Below, piece after piece: positions 21,264 to 32,240 of a DNA stretch of 64,000 bases. Source of the stretch: Franconibacter helveticus LMG 23732 (GTDB lineage: Bacteria > Pseudomonadota > Gammaproteobacteria > Enterobacterales > Enterobacteriaceae). A model generated the notes under the pieces. That model was given only the letters and a program-made list of their open reading frames with translations. It was not told the origin of the DNA and did not search any database. The position numbers and the translations under genes are program-made. Every line of letters starts with the position of its first letter. Within the stretch, counting starts at the first letter, position 1. The stretch spans positions 62,001 through 126,000 of the forward strand of contig NZ_AWFX01000005.1 in the NCBI RefSeq assembly GCF_000463115.2, read 5' to 3'.

Positions 21264-23341
21264 TACTGGCCTCCGATGGTCGCCGTCATGCGAATATTGC
21301 GGTTATCCGAAAGCTCCATATTCGAGAGCACCACCAGCTGCGGCAGGCTGCGGCGTAAAAAGCGCGACAGCAGCGGGCGCAGCGCATGGTTGACCAGCAG
21401 CACCGGCGGCGCGCCCATCATCTCCTGGCGACGCAACGCCGCCTGGGACTGCTCAAGCAGACGGTCAGCCAGCCCCGGCTCAAGACCGCCGCCGCCCTGC
21501 AACGCTTGCAGCAACAAACGCTCAAGCGACGTGTCCAGCCCAATAACCTGCACTTCACCGTTGCCCGGGAACCACTGCTGCGTGATGGCCCGACCCAGCG
21601 CCACGCGCACCACCGCGGTGAGTTCATGCGGATCGTTCTGCACCGGCGCATGCTCGGCCAGCGTCTCAAGGATGGTGCGCATGTCGCGAATCGGCACTTT
21701 CTCCGCCAGCAGGTTTTGCAGCACCTTATGCAGGGTGGTGAGGGTGACGATGGCCGGCACTAAATCTTCGGTCAGTTTCGGCATCTCCTGCGAGACGCGG
21801 TCGAGCAACTGCTGCGCTTCCTGACGGCCAAACAGCTCAGGCGCGAACTGCCCGATTAAGTGGTTAAGGTGGGTCGCCACGACCGTACTTGCCTCAACGA
21901 CCGTAAAGCCCTGGATTTGCGCCTGCTCTTTGAGCGCGCTTTCAATCCAGATGGCGGCAAGACCGAAAGCGGGATCGACGGTTTGCTCGCCCGGCAACGA
22001 GCCTGCCGCCGTGCCAGGGTTAATCGCCAGCCAGCGCCCCGGATACGCTTCGCCGCTGCCGATCTCCACGCCTTTCATCAGAATGCGGTAGCGCGCAGGC
22101 GGCAGATCCATGTTGTCACGGATGTGCACGACCGGCGGCAGGAAGCCCATCTCCTGCGCGAATTTCTTACGAATGCTGCGGATACGGCCAAGCAGCTCGC
22201 CATCCTGCTGGGAATCGACCATAGGAATTAACCGGTAGCCCACCTCCATGCCCAGCGAGTCTTCCAGCTGCACGTCGCTCCAGGTGGCCTCTACGACCTG
22301 CGGGTTTTCTGTCACTTTCACAGGCTGCGGCGCTTCCGCTTTCGCCGTTTCACGCCCGCGCATCCACCAGGCGAGGCCCAGCAGCGCGGCGGTAAAGAGC
22401 AGGAAAACAAAGTTCGGCATGCCCGGCACCATGCCAAGCAGGCCGAGCACCGCGGCGCTCAGCACCATAACGCGCGGGTTGTTGAACAGCTGGGTGACCA
22501 TCTGTTCGCCAACATCCTGTTCAGTGGCGACGCGGGTAACAATAACGCCTGCGGCGGTAGAGATAACCAGCGCCGGGATTTGCGCTACCAGACCATCGCC
22601 AATGGTCAGCAAGGTATACGCTTCCGCCGCCTGGCCTACCGGCATGCCATGCTGAATCACGCCAACCAGCAGACCGCCGATAATGTTGATGGCCATGATG
22701 AGCAGACCGGCGACGGCGTCGCCGCGCACGAATTTACTCGCACCGTCCATCGAACCGTAGAAGTCCGCTTCCTGCGTAACTTCCGAGCGGCGCTTTTTCG
22801 CTTCATCTTCACCAATCAGCCCGGCGTTAAGATCGGCGTCGATAGCCATCTGTTTACCAGGCATGCCATCCAGCACGAAGCGCGCGCCCACTTCCGCAAT
22901 ACGCCCGGCGCCTTTGGTGATGACCATGAAGTTGATGATGACCAGAATGATAAAGACCACGATGCCGATGGCGAAGTTGCCGCCCACCAGAAAGTGGCCG
23001 AAGGCTTCCACGACCTTGCCCGCCGCCGCCGCGCCCGTATGCCCGTCCAGCAAAATAATACGCGTGGAAGCGATATTCAGCGCCAGACGGAGCAGCGTGG
23101 TGAAGAGCAGAATGGTCGGGAACGCCGCAAACTCCAGCGTGCGCTGGGTGAACATCGCTACCAGCAACACCATGATGGAGAGCGCGATATTAAAGGTGAA
23201 GAGCATGTCGAGAACAAAGGCTGGCAGCGGCAGCACCATCATCGACAGGATCAGCAGAATAAGTATCGGCCCGGCAAGGATCTGCCATTGCGTCGTTTTC
23301 AGATTGCCCGGCAGGCGCAGCATAGCCACCAGATTAGCCAT
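21263..23341 (-). CDS. flhA: Flagellar export apparatus protein FlhA
   Basis: Main export-gate component of the flagellar type III secretion system, using proton motive force. 692 residues from ATG 23341 (MANLVAMLRLPGNLK), the standard N-terminus; an in-frame start 15 bp upstream is possible. About eight membrane helices come first, with the conserved FHIPEP cytoplasmic loop region KGAGRIAEVGARFVLDGMPG and DADLNAGLI. The large cytoplasmic domain that binds export chaperones follows. It overlaps flhB by 8 bp. Confidence 0.96.
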   Translation of the reverse strand: MANLVAMLRLPGNLKTTQWQILAGPILILLILSMMVLPLPAFVLDMLFTFNIALSIMVLLVAMFTQRTLEFAAFPTILLFTTLLRLALNIASTRIILLDGHTGAAAAGKVVEAFGHFLVGGNFAIGIVVFIILVIINFMVITKGAGRIAEVGARFVLDGMPGKQMAIDADLNAGLIGEDEAKKRRSEVTQEADFYGSMDGASKFVRGDAVAGLLIMAINIIGGLLVGVIQHGMPVGQAAEAYTLLTIGDGLVAQIPALVISTAAGVIVTRVATEQDVGEQMVTQLFNNPRVMVLSAAVLGLLGMVPGMPNFVFLLFTAALLGLAWWMRGRETAKAEAPQPVKVTENPQVVEATWSDVQLEDSLGMEVGYRLIPMVDSQQDGELLGRIRSIRKKFAQEMGFLPPVVHIRDNMDLPPARYRILMKGVEIGSGEAYPGRWLAINPGTAAGSLPGEQTVDPAFGLAAIWIESALKEQAQIQGFTVVEASTVVATHLNHLIGQFAPELFGRQEAQQLLDRVSQEMPKLTEDLVPAIVTLTTLHKVLQNLLAEKVPIRDMRTILETLAEHAPVQNDPHELTAVVRVALGRAITQQWFPGNGEVQVIGLDTSLERLLLQALQGGGGLEPGLADRLLEQSQAALRRQEMMGAPPVLLVNHALRPLLSRFLRRSLPQLVVLSNMELSDNRNIRMTATIGGQ

Positions 23342-24485
23342 CAGTGTCCTTCTCATTCATAAAATCCAGTGCGGCAGGCACCGGAAGGTTTTCAGGTTTT
23401 TTCGGGATCATGCCGCCAGCGGTACGCCAGCGTTTAATCTGCCAAACCCAGGCCAGCACTTCCGCCACTGCGGCGTAAAGCTGGCCTGGGATCTGTTGTC
23501 CAATTTCCGCATGGCGATAGAGCGCACGCGCCAGCGGAGGCGCTTCCAGCATCGGAATGCGATGCTCGTTGCCAATTTCGCGAATGCGCAGCGCCACAAG
23601 CCCCGCGCCTTTCGCCACCACTTTCGGCGCGCTCATTTTGTTTTCGTCATACTGCAAAGCAACAGAGTAGTGTGTCGGGTTAGTGACGATAACGTCCGCT
23701 TTAGGCACATCGGCCATCATGCGACGGCGCGCCGCAGCACGCTGCTGCTGGCGAATACGCCCTTTAACGTGCGGGTCGCCTTCCTGGTCTTTAAATTCAT
23801 CACGGATATCCTGGCGAGACATGCGCAGTTTTTTCACATGGCTGTGGATCTGCCAGAACACGTCGAAGCCCACCATAGGCACCAGGCCCATGACAATCAG
23901 CAAACCGCACAGCGCGACCAGATTAAGCGAGTTGCCAAGCGCCTCGATGGGCGGCTCGCTTATCAGCCGCAGCATATCGGGCCAGTTATGCCAGAGGTAC
24001 CAGCCCGTCACAATGCTGACCAGCGTCGCTTTCATCAGCGCTTTGAGCATCTCCGCCAGCGCCTGCGAGGAAAAAAGCTTCTTAACGCCGGAGATGGGGT
24101 TCAACTTGCCGAGGTTGAAGGCGATGGATTTCGCGCTGAACAGTACGCCGCCCAGCAACATCGGCGCGCCAATCGCGACCATGACAAGGCCTATCATCAG
24201 CGGCATCAGCGCCAGTAGCGCCTGTTTAATCAGCGTGCTGATGAAGCTTACGGTTAACCCTGGATCATTAATAATGCTGTGGTCGAAATGCAGGCCGCCG
24301 GAAAGCATCGCGGCCAGTTGACGGGCGAGCGACTCCCCGCCCATCCAGACAACGCTTAACCCTACCAGCAGCATTAGCAGGGAGGTCAGCTCTCTGGAAC
24401 GGGGGATTTGCCCTTCCTCACGCGCCTTTTCTAGTCGGTGGGGTGTGGGGGCTTCTGTTTTGTCCTCGTCGCTATCTCCAGCCAC
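23334..24485 (-). CDS. flhB: Flagellar export switch protein FlhB
   Basis: Controls substrate switching from rod/hook to filament proteins in the flagellar export system. Four membrane segments are followed by the cytoplasmic domain with the self-cleaving NPTH motif (VIVTNPTHYSVAL, near residue 270). 383 residues, starting with the hydrophilic DEDKTEAPTPHRLEKAREEG. First gene of flhBAE. No convincing sigma28 box was found upstream, which fits a class 2 (FlhDC-dependent) operon. Confidence 0.96.
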   Translation of the reverse strand: MAGDSDEDKTEAPTPHRLEKAREEGQIPRSRELTSLLMLLVGLSVVWMGGESLARQLAAMLSGGLHFDHSIINDPGLTVSFISTLIKQALLALMPLMIGLVMVAIGAPMLLGGVLFSAKSIAFNLGKLNPISGVKKLFSSQALAEMLKALMKATLVSIVTGWYLWHNWPDMLRLISEPPIEALGNSLNLVALCGLLIVMGLVPMVGFDVFWQIHSHVKKLRMSRQDIRDEFKDQEGDPHVKGRIRQQQRAAARRRMMADVPKADVIVTNPTHYSVALQYDENKMSAPKVVAKGAGLVALRIREIGNEHRIPMLEAPPLARALYRHAEIGQQIPGQLYAAVAEVLAWVWQIKRWRTAGGMIPKKPENLPVPAALDFMNEKDTDG

Positions 24486-24840
24486 GCTCGTCGTCTCACA
24501 GGTAAATTTTCGTGAGTAGCATGACAGAGCTACAAAAAGCTAATGGCGGAATAAAAGAAGGTTAATGACGGGTTTTCTGGCTTTAGCTTTTCACCGATGC
24601 GGTGGCGGGCACAAAACAAGCATGGCTTGCTGTGGCGCAAAAAATGCGCTCTGTTCACGTAAGTGGATAGAGATCAGCGACATGCCGGTTAGTGCCGCTC
24701 CCCTTTTTCCGCTCGGTCTGCTGTTGAGACACGGGAAGATAACTGAGGAAGCGGGAAACGCGTTTACAGGCCCATGCCCGTTTTGCTCTCCTGCCAGGAT
24801 AAGTAAACACCACCCTTACAGGATGGTGTTTACCCCGCCA
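24486..24840. other. Intergenic region flhB-cheZ with an inverted repeat
   Basis: No gene is supported in these 355 bp. It must hold the flhBAE promoter near 24486-24560. At 24803-24833 there is a 10-bp stem GTAAACACCA / TGGTGTTTAC directly downstream of cheZ; on the minus strand it is followed only by TTATCC, so it is a weak terminator or an mRNA-end hairpin for the tar-tap-cheRBYZ transcript. Confidence 0.6.
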
Positions 24841-25485
24841 TTAAAAGCCCAGGCTGTCCAGCAGGTCGTCAACCTGATCCTGGCTTGCGACAACGCCTGC
24901 GGCAGTGGCGTCAAGCTGCGGGCCGTTAAGCAGGCTTTCATTTTCCCGCTTCGGACGCGCAGCCGGCTCCGGCATGTTTTCCAGCAGCACCATCAACAAC
25001 TGGCGCTCGATTTCCTGAATCACATCCATCATGCGCTTGATAACCTGGCCGGTAAGGTCCTGGAAATCCTGCGCCATCATGATGTCCAGCAATTGCGCGT
25101 TGGTGAAGCTGGTGTGTCCTGGCACGTCCGACAGATACTGACGGGTGTCGGTCACCAGTTCACGCGCATCGCTCAGCTCGATAGGGTTTTCAAACCATGC
25201 GTCCCAGCGCTTGCTCAGCGCTTTGGCGCCCTTCTCAAGTTCATCCTGATGCGGCTGCGAAGCTTCAACGCTGTTAAGCGCCCGCTCTGCGGCCTGCGCC
25301 GTCATTTGCACAACGTAATCAAGACGATCCCGGGCATCCGGGATAGCCTCGGCTGCTTCCGCAATCGCCTGATCCAGACCAAGCTCACGCAGGCTGTCAC
25401 GCAGCATACGCGTTAAGCTACCAATACGAACAATGATATCGGCTGCGGAATGTTCTTCAGTGGGTTTCATTGCAGAATGAATCAT
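24841..25485 (-). CDS. cheZ: Chemotaxis phosphatase CheZ
   Basis: Speeds dephosphorylation of CheY-P and so ends the tumble signal. 214 residues; the active-site region with the catalytic Gln is [19 protein letters not shown], and the C-terminal CheY-binding peptide is [14 protein letters not shown]. Last gene of tar-tap-cheRBYZ, 10 bp after cheY. Confidence 0.97.
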   Translation of the reverse strand: MIHSAMKPTEEHSAADIIVRIGSLTRMLRDSLRELGLDQAIAEAAEAIPDARDRLDYVVQMTAQAAERALNSVEASQPHQDELEKGAKALSKRWDAWFENPIELSDARELVTDTRQYLSDVPGHTSFTNAQLLDIMMAQDFQDLTGQVIKRMMDVIQEIERQLLMVLLENMPEPAARPKRENESLLNGPQLDATAAGVVASQDQVDDLLDSLGF

Positions 25486-25495
25486 CGGGAGCTCC

Positions 25496-26948
<1,453 letters not shown>

Positions 26949-26952
<4 letters not shown>

Positions 26953-27815
26953 TGTCTTTCCTTACTCAGGGCATATACCGTCTGACCGCGCAGCCAGAAA
27001 TCGCGACTGAGATTGCTGAAATTCTCCGAATGCCCGGCAAAGAGCAGACCGCCAGGTTTAAGCAGCGGCACGAAGCGCTTGAGGATCGCCTCCTGTGTCT
27101 CTCTGTCGAAATAGATCATCACGTTTCGACAAAATATGGCGTCAAACGGGCCCGGAACGTTGTACTGCTTGTCCAGCAGGTTGAGCGGCGCGAACTCTAC
27201 ATGGTTCGCAAGCTCGCCACGCACCCGCACCAGGCCGTCATGCGGGCCGGTGCCGCGCATGAAATAGCGCTGCAATTGCTGAGGCGAGAGCGTTTTCAGC
27301 TCTTCCTGTCGGTAAATGCCGCTTTGCGCTTTTTGCAGCACTTCTGTATCGATATCGCTCGCGAAAACCTTCCAGCGACCCGGCGCGGTGCCGAGGGTAT
27401 CGGCAAGCGTAATAGCCAGCGAGTAAGGCTCTTCTCCGGTAGAGGCCGCGGCGCTCCAGATCCGGTATTCGCCGCTGCGCTTGCGCGCATGTTCCGCCAG
27501 CACCGGAAAATGGTGCGCCTCGCGGAAAAAAGCGGTCAGGTTGGTGGTCAGCGAGTTGATGAACGCCTGCCACTCGGCGCTGTTAGCGTTCGCTTCCAGC
27601 ATGCTGAGATAGCGGCCAAAATCATCAAGCCCGAGCGTGCGCAGCCGACGCACCAGCCGGTTGTAGACCATGTCTCTTTTATGGTCCGCCAGCACGATCC
27701 CGGCGCGCTGGTAAATCAATTGACATATCCGACGAAAATGCGCGTCGGACAGCGCAAGGCGCTGCGTCATGGGCAACAGGAACGACGGTTGCCCACCTGG
27801 AATGGATGTTGTCAT
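26949..27815 (-). CDS. cheR: Chemotaxis protein methyltransferase CheR
   Basis: SAM-dependent methyltransferase acting on receptor glutamates. Conserved segments: [14 protein letters not shown], the SAM motif [33 protein letters not shown] and [13 protein letters not shown]. 288 residues. Two receptors in the window (Tar and the small receptor at 56.5 kb) end in the NWETF pentapeptide that tethers CheR. Confidence 0.97.
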
Positions 27816-27834
27816 AGCGCCTTATTACTCACAG

Positions 27835-29439
27835 TCAGGGGGATACGGCTACGGCGTTGAGCGGGATCGGTTTATCACGCTCAACTTCCTGCTTTTCTTC
27901 AAGATTAAATACCGACACAACCGCCGTCAGGCGATCGGCCTGGCTTGCCAGCGACTCCGCGGCGCCTGCCGCTTCTTCCACCAGCGCGGCGTTCTGCTGC
28001 GTCACCTGATCCATCTGGCTTACCGCCTGAGCGACCTGCTCAATGCCCCGGTGCTGCTCGTCCGAAGCGGAGGCGATTTCGCCCATAATGTCGTTTACCT
28101 GGGTGACCGAGCGGACAATTTCCGCCATGGTTTGCGCGGAGTTGTCCACAAGGGTGGTGCCTTCCTGCACCCGGGAAACCGACTCTTCAATTAACGCTTT
28201 GATCTCTTTCGCCGCCTCGGCGCTGCGGCTTGCGAGGTTGCGGACTTCGCCCGCCACCACGGCAAAACCGCGCCCCTGCTCGCCGGCTCTCGCCGCTTCT
28301 ACCGCAGCATTGAGCGCCAGAATATTGGTCTGGAAAGCAATGCCGTCGATGACGCTGATAATGTCGCCGATTTTCTGCGAACTCGTTTCAATCTCATGCA
28401 TCGTCTGGGCCACATGCGAAGCCTGCTCGCCGCCGCGTTTCGCCGTCTCCGCCGCGCTTCTTGCCAGCTGCGAAGCCTGACGGGCGTTGTCGGCGTTCTG
28501 GCTGACCGTCGCGGTTAGCTGCTCCATGCTGGCGGCAGTTTGCGCGAGCGACGCCGCCTGCTCTTCCGTACGCGAAGAGAGATCGTTATTGCCTGCGGCG
28601 ATTTCGCTGATGCCGGTATGCATCGTGAGGCTGCCGTTGCGCACTTCGCTAACGGTTTCCCGCAGCGCGCTTTGCATCGTCTTAAGGCTTGCGAAAATCT
28701 CTGAAATTTCGTTACGGCCATAGACGGCAATCGGGCGCGCCAGATGGCCTTCGGCGATACTGTCAAAATGGCTGCGGATTATCGCAAGCGGCATCACCAG
28801 CATGCGGCGCGACCACCACAGCGAGCCGATAACCAGCAGTACCGCCACCACGCTGACGACAGCGAAAATCAATCCCGACAGGTGATACCAGCCTTTGCTC
28901 TCTTCGCTTGCGCTGCTCACAAACGCGTTAATGTGTTGCTGCCAGGCGTTGAAGCTTGCATCAAACACATCCTGCGACTTCTGCACCGGCGCGGTGAGGA
29001 AATCGGAAAGCTGGTTGCTGGCAAGCCAGGTCGCCTGGTGTTCAAGATCTTCCCGGTAAGCGGCGAAGCTTTTCTTCGTTGCGCCAAGCAGCTGCGCTGC
29101 CTCTTCGCTTGCTGGTTCAATCGCGGCGAACTGCTTAAACAGTGAATCCGCCTGTTTCAGGCTTTCCTGCGCGCCGTTCATCAGGGCTTTAATCTCTTCC
29201 GGCGGATAGCTCAGGGCGGTGAGCGTACCGGCGCGGTTTAATGCCGTACTCGCTTGTAACAACGCTGCGCGCGTTTGCGTCAGCGTGTCGCGTTGCTGGT
29301 TACTTACCTCGACCCGTTTCAGATTGCCGTAATCGGCACGAAAAGCGAGAAAGGACAAACCGTTACTGCCAATCTGCAAAATGCCGCAGAGAATCAAGAG
29401 CAAAAACAACGTGGTCGAAATACGAATACGGTTAAACAT
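27835..29439 (-). CDS. tap: Methyl-accepting chemotaxis protein, Tap-like
   Basis: Transmembrane chemoreceptor; Tap in E. coli responds to dipeptides through the dipeptide-binding protein, and to pyrimidines. The start [19 protein letters not shown] at 29439 is Tap-like. The periplasmic four-helix sensor (about residues 33-190) is followed by TM2, HAMP and the signalling tip [20 protein letters not shown]. The C-terminus ([15 protein letters not shown]) lacks the NWETF pentapeptide, as in E. coli Tap. 534 residues. It lies between tar and cheR as in E. coli. Ligand specificity cannot be read from sequence. Confidence 0.9.
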   Translation of the reverse strand: MFNRIRISTTLFLLLILCGILQIGSNGLSFLAFRADYGNLKRVEVSNQQRDTLTQTRAALLQASTALNRAGTLTALSYPPEEIKALMNGAQESLKQADSLFKQFAAIEPASEEAAQLLGATKKSFAAYREDLEHQATWLASNQLSDFLTAPVQKSQDVFDASFNAWQQHINAFVSSASEESKGWYHLSGLIFAVVSVVAVLLVIGSLWWSRRMLVMPLAIIRSHFDSIAEGHLARPIAVYGRNEISEIFASLKTMQSALRETVSEVRNGSLTMHTGISEIAAGNNDLSSRTEEQAASLAQTAASMEQLTATVSQNADNARQASQLARSAAETAKRGGEQASHVAQTMHEIETSSQKIGDIISVIDGIAFQTNILALNAAVEAARAGEQGRGFAVVAGEVRNLASRSAEAAKEIKALIEESVSRVQEGTTLVDNSAQTMAEIVRSVTQVNDIMGEIASASDEQHRGIEQVAQAVSQMDQVTQQNAALVEEAAGAAESLASQADRLTAVVSVFNLEEKQEVERDKPIPLNAVAVSP

Positions 29440-29478
29440 TAACGCTCCCTTACCCGGCATCGCTGCCGGCTTGAGTGG

Positions 29479-31167
29479 TCAAAAAGTTTCCCAGTTATCG
29501 TTATGGCCAACCGCGGCCGTTTCACGTGGGATCGAAGCCGGGCTGGAGGCCGGCGCCAGGGTCGTACTCAATGTGCTGCTCAAATTCGGCTTTTGCGCGG
29601 CGCCAGACGGTTGGCTGGCATGCAGACGGAACGCGGCGACCGCCTGCGACAGTCGGCTCGCCTGCGCTTCGAGGGCGGCGGCGGCCGCGGCGGACTGCTC
29701 TACCAGCGAGGCGTTCTGCTGGGTCACGCGGTCCATCTCAGAGACTGCCAGCGCCACCTGGTCGATACCCCGGCTCTGCTCATCAGACGCCGAGGCGATT
29801 TCACCCATAATGTCGGTTACCCGCGTCACCGCGCTGACAATGTCCTGCATGGTTTCGCCCGCGCTTTCCACCAGCACCGAGCCGGTATCCACACGCGTAA
29901 CGGAATCTTCAATCAGCGCTTTAATCTCTTTGGCGGCCTGGGCGCTGCGGCTCGCCAGGTTACGCACTTCCCCTGCCACCACGGCGAAGCCGCGGCCCTG
30001 CTCCCCTGCCCGCGCCGCTTCGACGGCGGCGTTAAGCGCCAGAATATTGGTCTGAAAGGCAATACCGTCGATAACCCCGGTAATATCGGCGATTTTTTTC
30101 GAACTGGCGGCGATGTCATGCATGGTATTCACCACGCCATCCACCACCTTGCCGCCGCGCTGGGCGGTTTGCGAGGCGGTGTGCGCCAGTTGCGAAGCCT
30201 GCCGGGCGTTATCGGCGTTCTGCTTCACGGTCGCCGTCAGCTGTTCCATACTCGCGGCGGTCTCTTCCAGCGAGGCCGCCTGCTCTTCTGTTCGTGATGA
30301 AAGATCGTTGTTGCCTGCGGCGATTTCGCGGGTGCCGGTGTAAATCGCGTCGGTGCCTTCGCGCACGCTGGTAACGGTGTCGATAAGCTCCTGCTGCATA
30401 TGCCGCACGCTTTGCGCCAGTTCGCTCATTTCATTGCGCCCGCTTACGTTGATACGCGCGGTCAGGTTGCCCGCGGCGATTTCACGGATCGTGCCGATAA
30501 TGGTGGCAAGCGGATTGAGCAGAACATGGCGCAGGCCGTACCAGACCAGCGCGATCGCCGCCAGCAGCGCCAGCGCCAGCGCGCCGGTTTGCCATTGAGC
30601 GAAGCGGTAATCATGCGCGCTCTCCTGCCAGGCATCCTGGGCGATGCGCACGTTCTTCGCCGCGTAATCGTCCATCGCCTTTTGCAGCGCGTTCTGTTTG
30701 CCCTGGGTTGGCTGGGCGAAGTAAGGGTCAAGGTTGCCGCTTTCCAGGTACTGCACCAGTTCGCCGAGCGCCTGGTAGTAATCCTGATAAGCCGCCTCAA
30801 GCTGGCCATTCATGGCCTGAATTTCCGGCTCGTCGACCGGCACCGCTTTAAACGCCGCGTAGTGCGTTTGCGCCTGCGCCAGCGTCTTTTTGGCGCTGTT
30901 GAGCAAATCCGTTTTGGCGCTGCTTTGCTGGTTGCTGGCGTCCATCATCATCCGCGCCGCAGAGCGGCTCAGGTTGATGCGCGTTTGCAGCAGCATGTCC
31001 CAGGTGTGGTTGAGCTCCGCCTGTTGCAGGCGTAACTGGTGTGATGAGCTAAAGCTTTGCTGGTTCTCTTTTAATGAAGAGAAAAAGAAACTGCCGGAAA
31101 TTAATTGCAGCAGGACGAACACGCCTACTACCAGCATCAGCATTGTGACCACGCGAATACGATTCAC
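29479..31167 (-). CDS. tar: Methyl-accepting chemotaxis protein, Tar-like
   Basis: High-abundance receptor, in E. coli for aspartate and maltose. 562 residues. The TM1 region [17 protein letters not shown] and the sensor segment [18 protein letters not shown], with the Arg residues that bind the amino acid ligand in Tar, support the name. HAMP, methylation helices and the invariant hairpin follow, and the protein ends in NWETF, the CheR/CheB docking peptide. First gene of the meche-type operon and preceded by a near-perfect sigma28 promoter. Confidence 0.93.
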   Translation of the reverse strand: MNRIRVVTMLMLVVGVFVLLQLISGSFFFSSLKENQQSFSSSHQLRLQQAELNHTWDMLLQTRINLSRSAARMMMDASNQQSSAKTDLLNSAKKTLAQAQTHYAAFKAVPVDEPEIQAMNGQLEAAYQDYYQALGELVQYLESGNLDPYFAQPTQGKQNALQKAMDDYAAKNVRIAQDAWQESAHDYRFAQWQTGALALALLAAIALVWYGLRHVLLNPLATIIGTIREIAAGNLTARINVSGRNEMSELAQSVRHMQQELIDTVTSVREGTDAIYTGTREIAAGNNDLSSRTEEQAASLEETAASMEQLTATVKQNADNARQASQLAHTASQTAQRGGKVVDGVVNTMHDIAASSKKIADITGVIDGIAFQTNILALNAAVEAARAGEQGRGFAVVAGEVRNLASRSAQAAKEIKALIEDSVTRVDTGSVLVESAGETMQDIVSAVTRVTDIMGEIASASDEQSRGIDQVALAVSEMDRVTQQNASLVEQSAAAAAALEAQASRLSQAVAAFRLHASQPSGAAQKPNLSSTLSTTLAPASSPASIPRETAAVGHNDNWETF

Positions 31168-31201
31168 TCAACACCCCCAGACCTCTGACTAACTGTTGAG
31201 G

Positions 31202-31228
31202 TTATCGGCAACGGGGGCGGGAACTTTA
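31202..31228 (-). promoter_or_regulatory. Sigma28 (FliA) promoter of tar-tap-cheRBYZ
   Basis: On the minus strand: TAAAGTTC, 11 bp, GCCGATAA. This matches the sigma28 consensus TAAAGTTT-N11-GCCGATAA at 15 of 16 positions with exact spacing, and ends 34 bp before the tar start codon. It gives the receptor operon its own promoter downstream of the pilus operon. Confidence 0.92.
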
Positions 31229-31277
31229 TCGTTCCGCGCGAGGAATTTGCGTTAGCGTGGAAAGGTGCGCCGGCTCA

Positions 31278-32240
31278 CTAAAAAGCGATATCGACCACCA
31301 GGGTGTCGCTGTAGCTGCCGGCAGGCAGCGCGCTCTGGCCGGAAAGTATCCGCGCGGTGTAGTTATAGGTGCGCAGCAGGCCGTCGCTGCTGACCTGCGA
31401 CGAACTGGCGCTGGCCCAGCGCTCTGTGCCGCTTACGCCCCAGCGGTTGGTGGTGGTGCCTTTATAAATGTCGTAGCTCAGGCGGTTGGCGCCGCTCGCC
31501 AGATTGCGCACATTGCCGTTGGCGTAGCTGCCGTTGTTAATGCCGACGGTATAAACACTGCCTTTCGTGCAGGTGATAGCGATGCTTTGCGAAACCGGGG
31601 CGAAATTTTCCGGCAGCGGCGCGCTGCCGAAGTTTACGTTCGGCGCGCTAATGGTGGAGCAGTCATTGGTGACGGTGAGCGTGACGTTAAGCGGCAACGC
31701 AACGGTGCCGGTCTGCGCCGAGAGGCAGGCCGCCACGCCCACCGCGCAGACGCTGTAGTTGATGGTCAGCGTCAGCGTAGCCTGATACGTTCCGGCGCTG
31801 AGGTTTTGCCCGGCAACCGTGCGGATATAAAGCGGCAACGTATAACGCGAACTGGTCAGCAGCCCCAGCAGCGTGCCGCCGCTCCAGCGGTACGAACCTG
31901 CAAGCGCGATTTCGCTGTTCGCCGGACAGCCGCTCTGGGCGCAGAGCTGAACAGGCAGCGTGTCTGTCGATGTCGTGCTGTCGGTGCGTCTGAGAATGGC
32001 GCGGTTGCTGGCGCTGGCGCTCGCCGTCGTAAAGGTGGCGTTGACGAAATCGGTGGTATTGAGCAGGTTCAGTACCGTATCGCACTCCACCAACAGGTTG
32101 GTGCTGGTGGTTTGTACGGTACTGTTGATGACGAACGAGGTCTGGGTGCCAAGGGCGGCGTTACCCAGCGTGACGCGGCAGGCGGCGAGCGCGGGCGCGC
32201 CGACGACCAGCAAAAACAGCAACAGCAACATGCGTTTCAT
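31278..32240 (-). CDS. Csu-type (spore coat U domain) pilus tip adhesin, CsuE-like
   Basis: Secreted subunit with two SCPU domains in tandem (about residues 20-165 and 175-320), the architecture of CsuE-type tip adhesins of archaic chaperone-usher pili. The start MKRMLLLLFLLVVGAPALAAC at 32240 is a signal peptide; it overlaps the usher stop codon by 4 bp (ATGA). Each domain ends in the SCPU C-terminal strand pattern (LSAGTYQATLTLTINY and LPAGSYSDTLVVDIAF) and has paired Cys residues. Last gene of the five-gene pilus operon. Confidence 0.85.
   Translation of the reverse strand: MKRMLLLLFLLVVGAPALAACRVTLGNAALGTQTSFVINSTVQTTSTNLLVECDTVLNLLNTTDFVNATFTTASASASNRAILRRTDSTTSTDTLPVQLCAQSGCPANSEIALAGSYRWSGGTLLGLLTSSRYTLPLYIRTVAGQNLSAGTYQATLTLTINYSVCAVGVAACLSAQTGTVALPLNVTLTVTNDCSTISAPNVNFGSAPLPENFAPVSQSIAITCTKGSVYTVGINNGSYANGNVRNLASGANRLSYDIYKGTTTNRWGVSGTERWASASSSQVSSDGLLRTYNYTARILSGQSALPAGSYSDTLVVDIAF

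Noticed and set aside
24565-25416. 283-codon open frame on the + strand covering the flhB-cheZ gap
   Set aside because: Most of it is antisense to cheZ; the gap part has no ribosome-binding site or recognisable motif.
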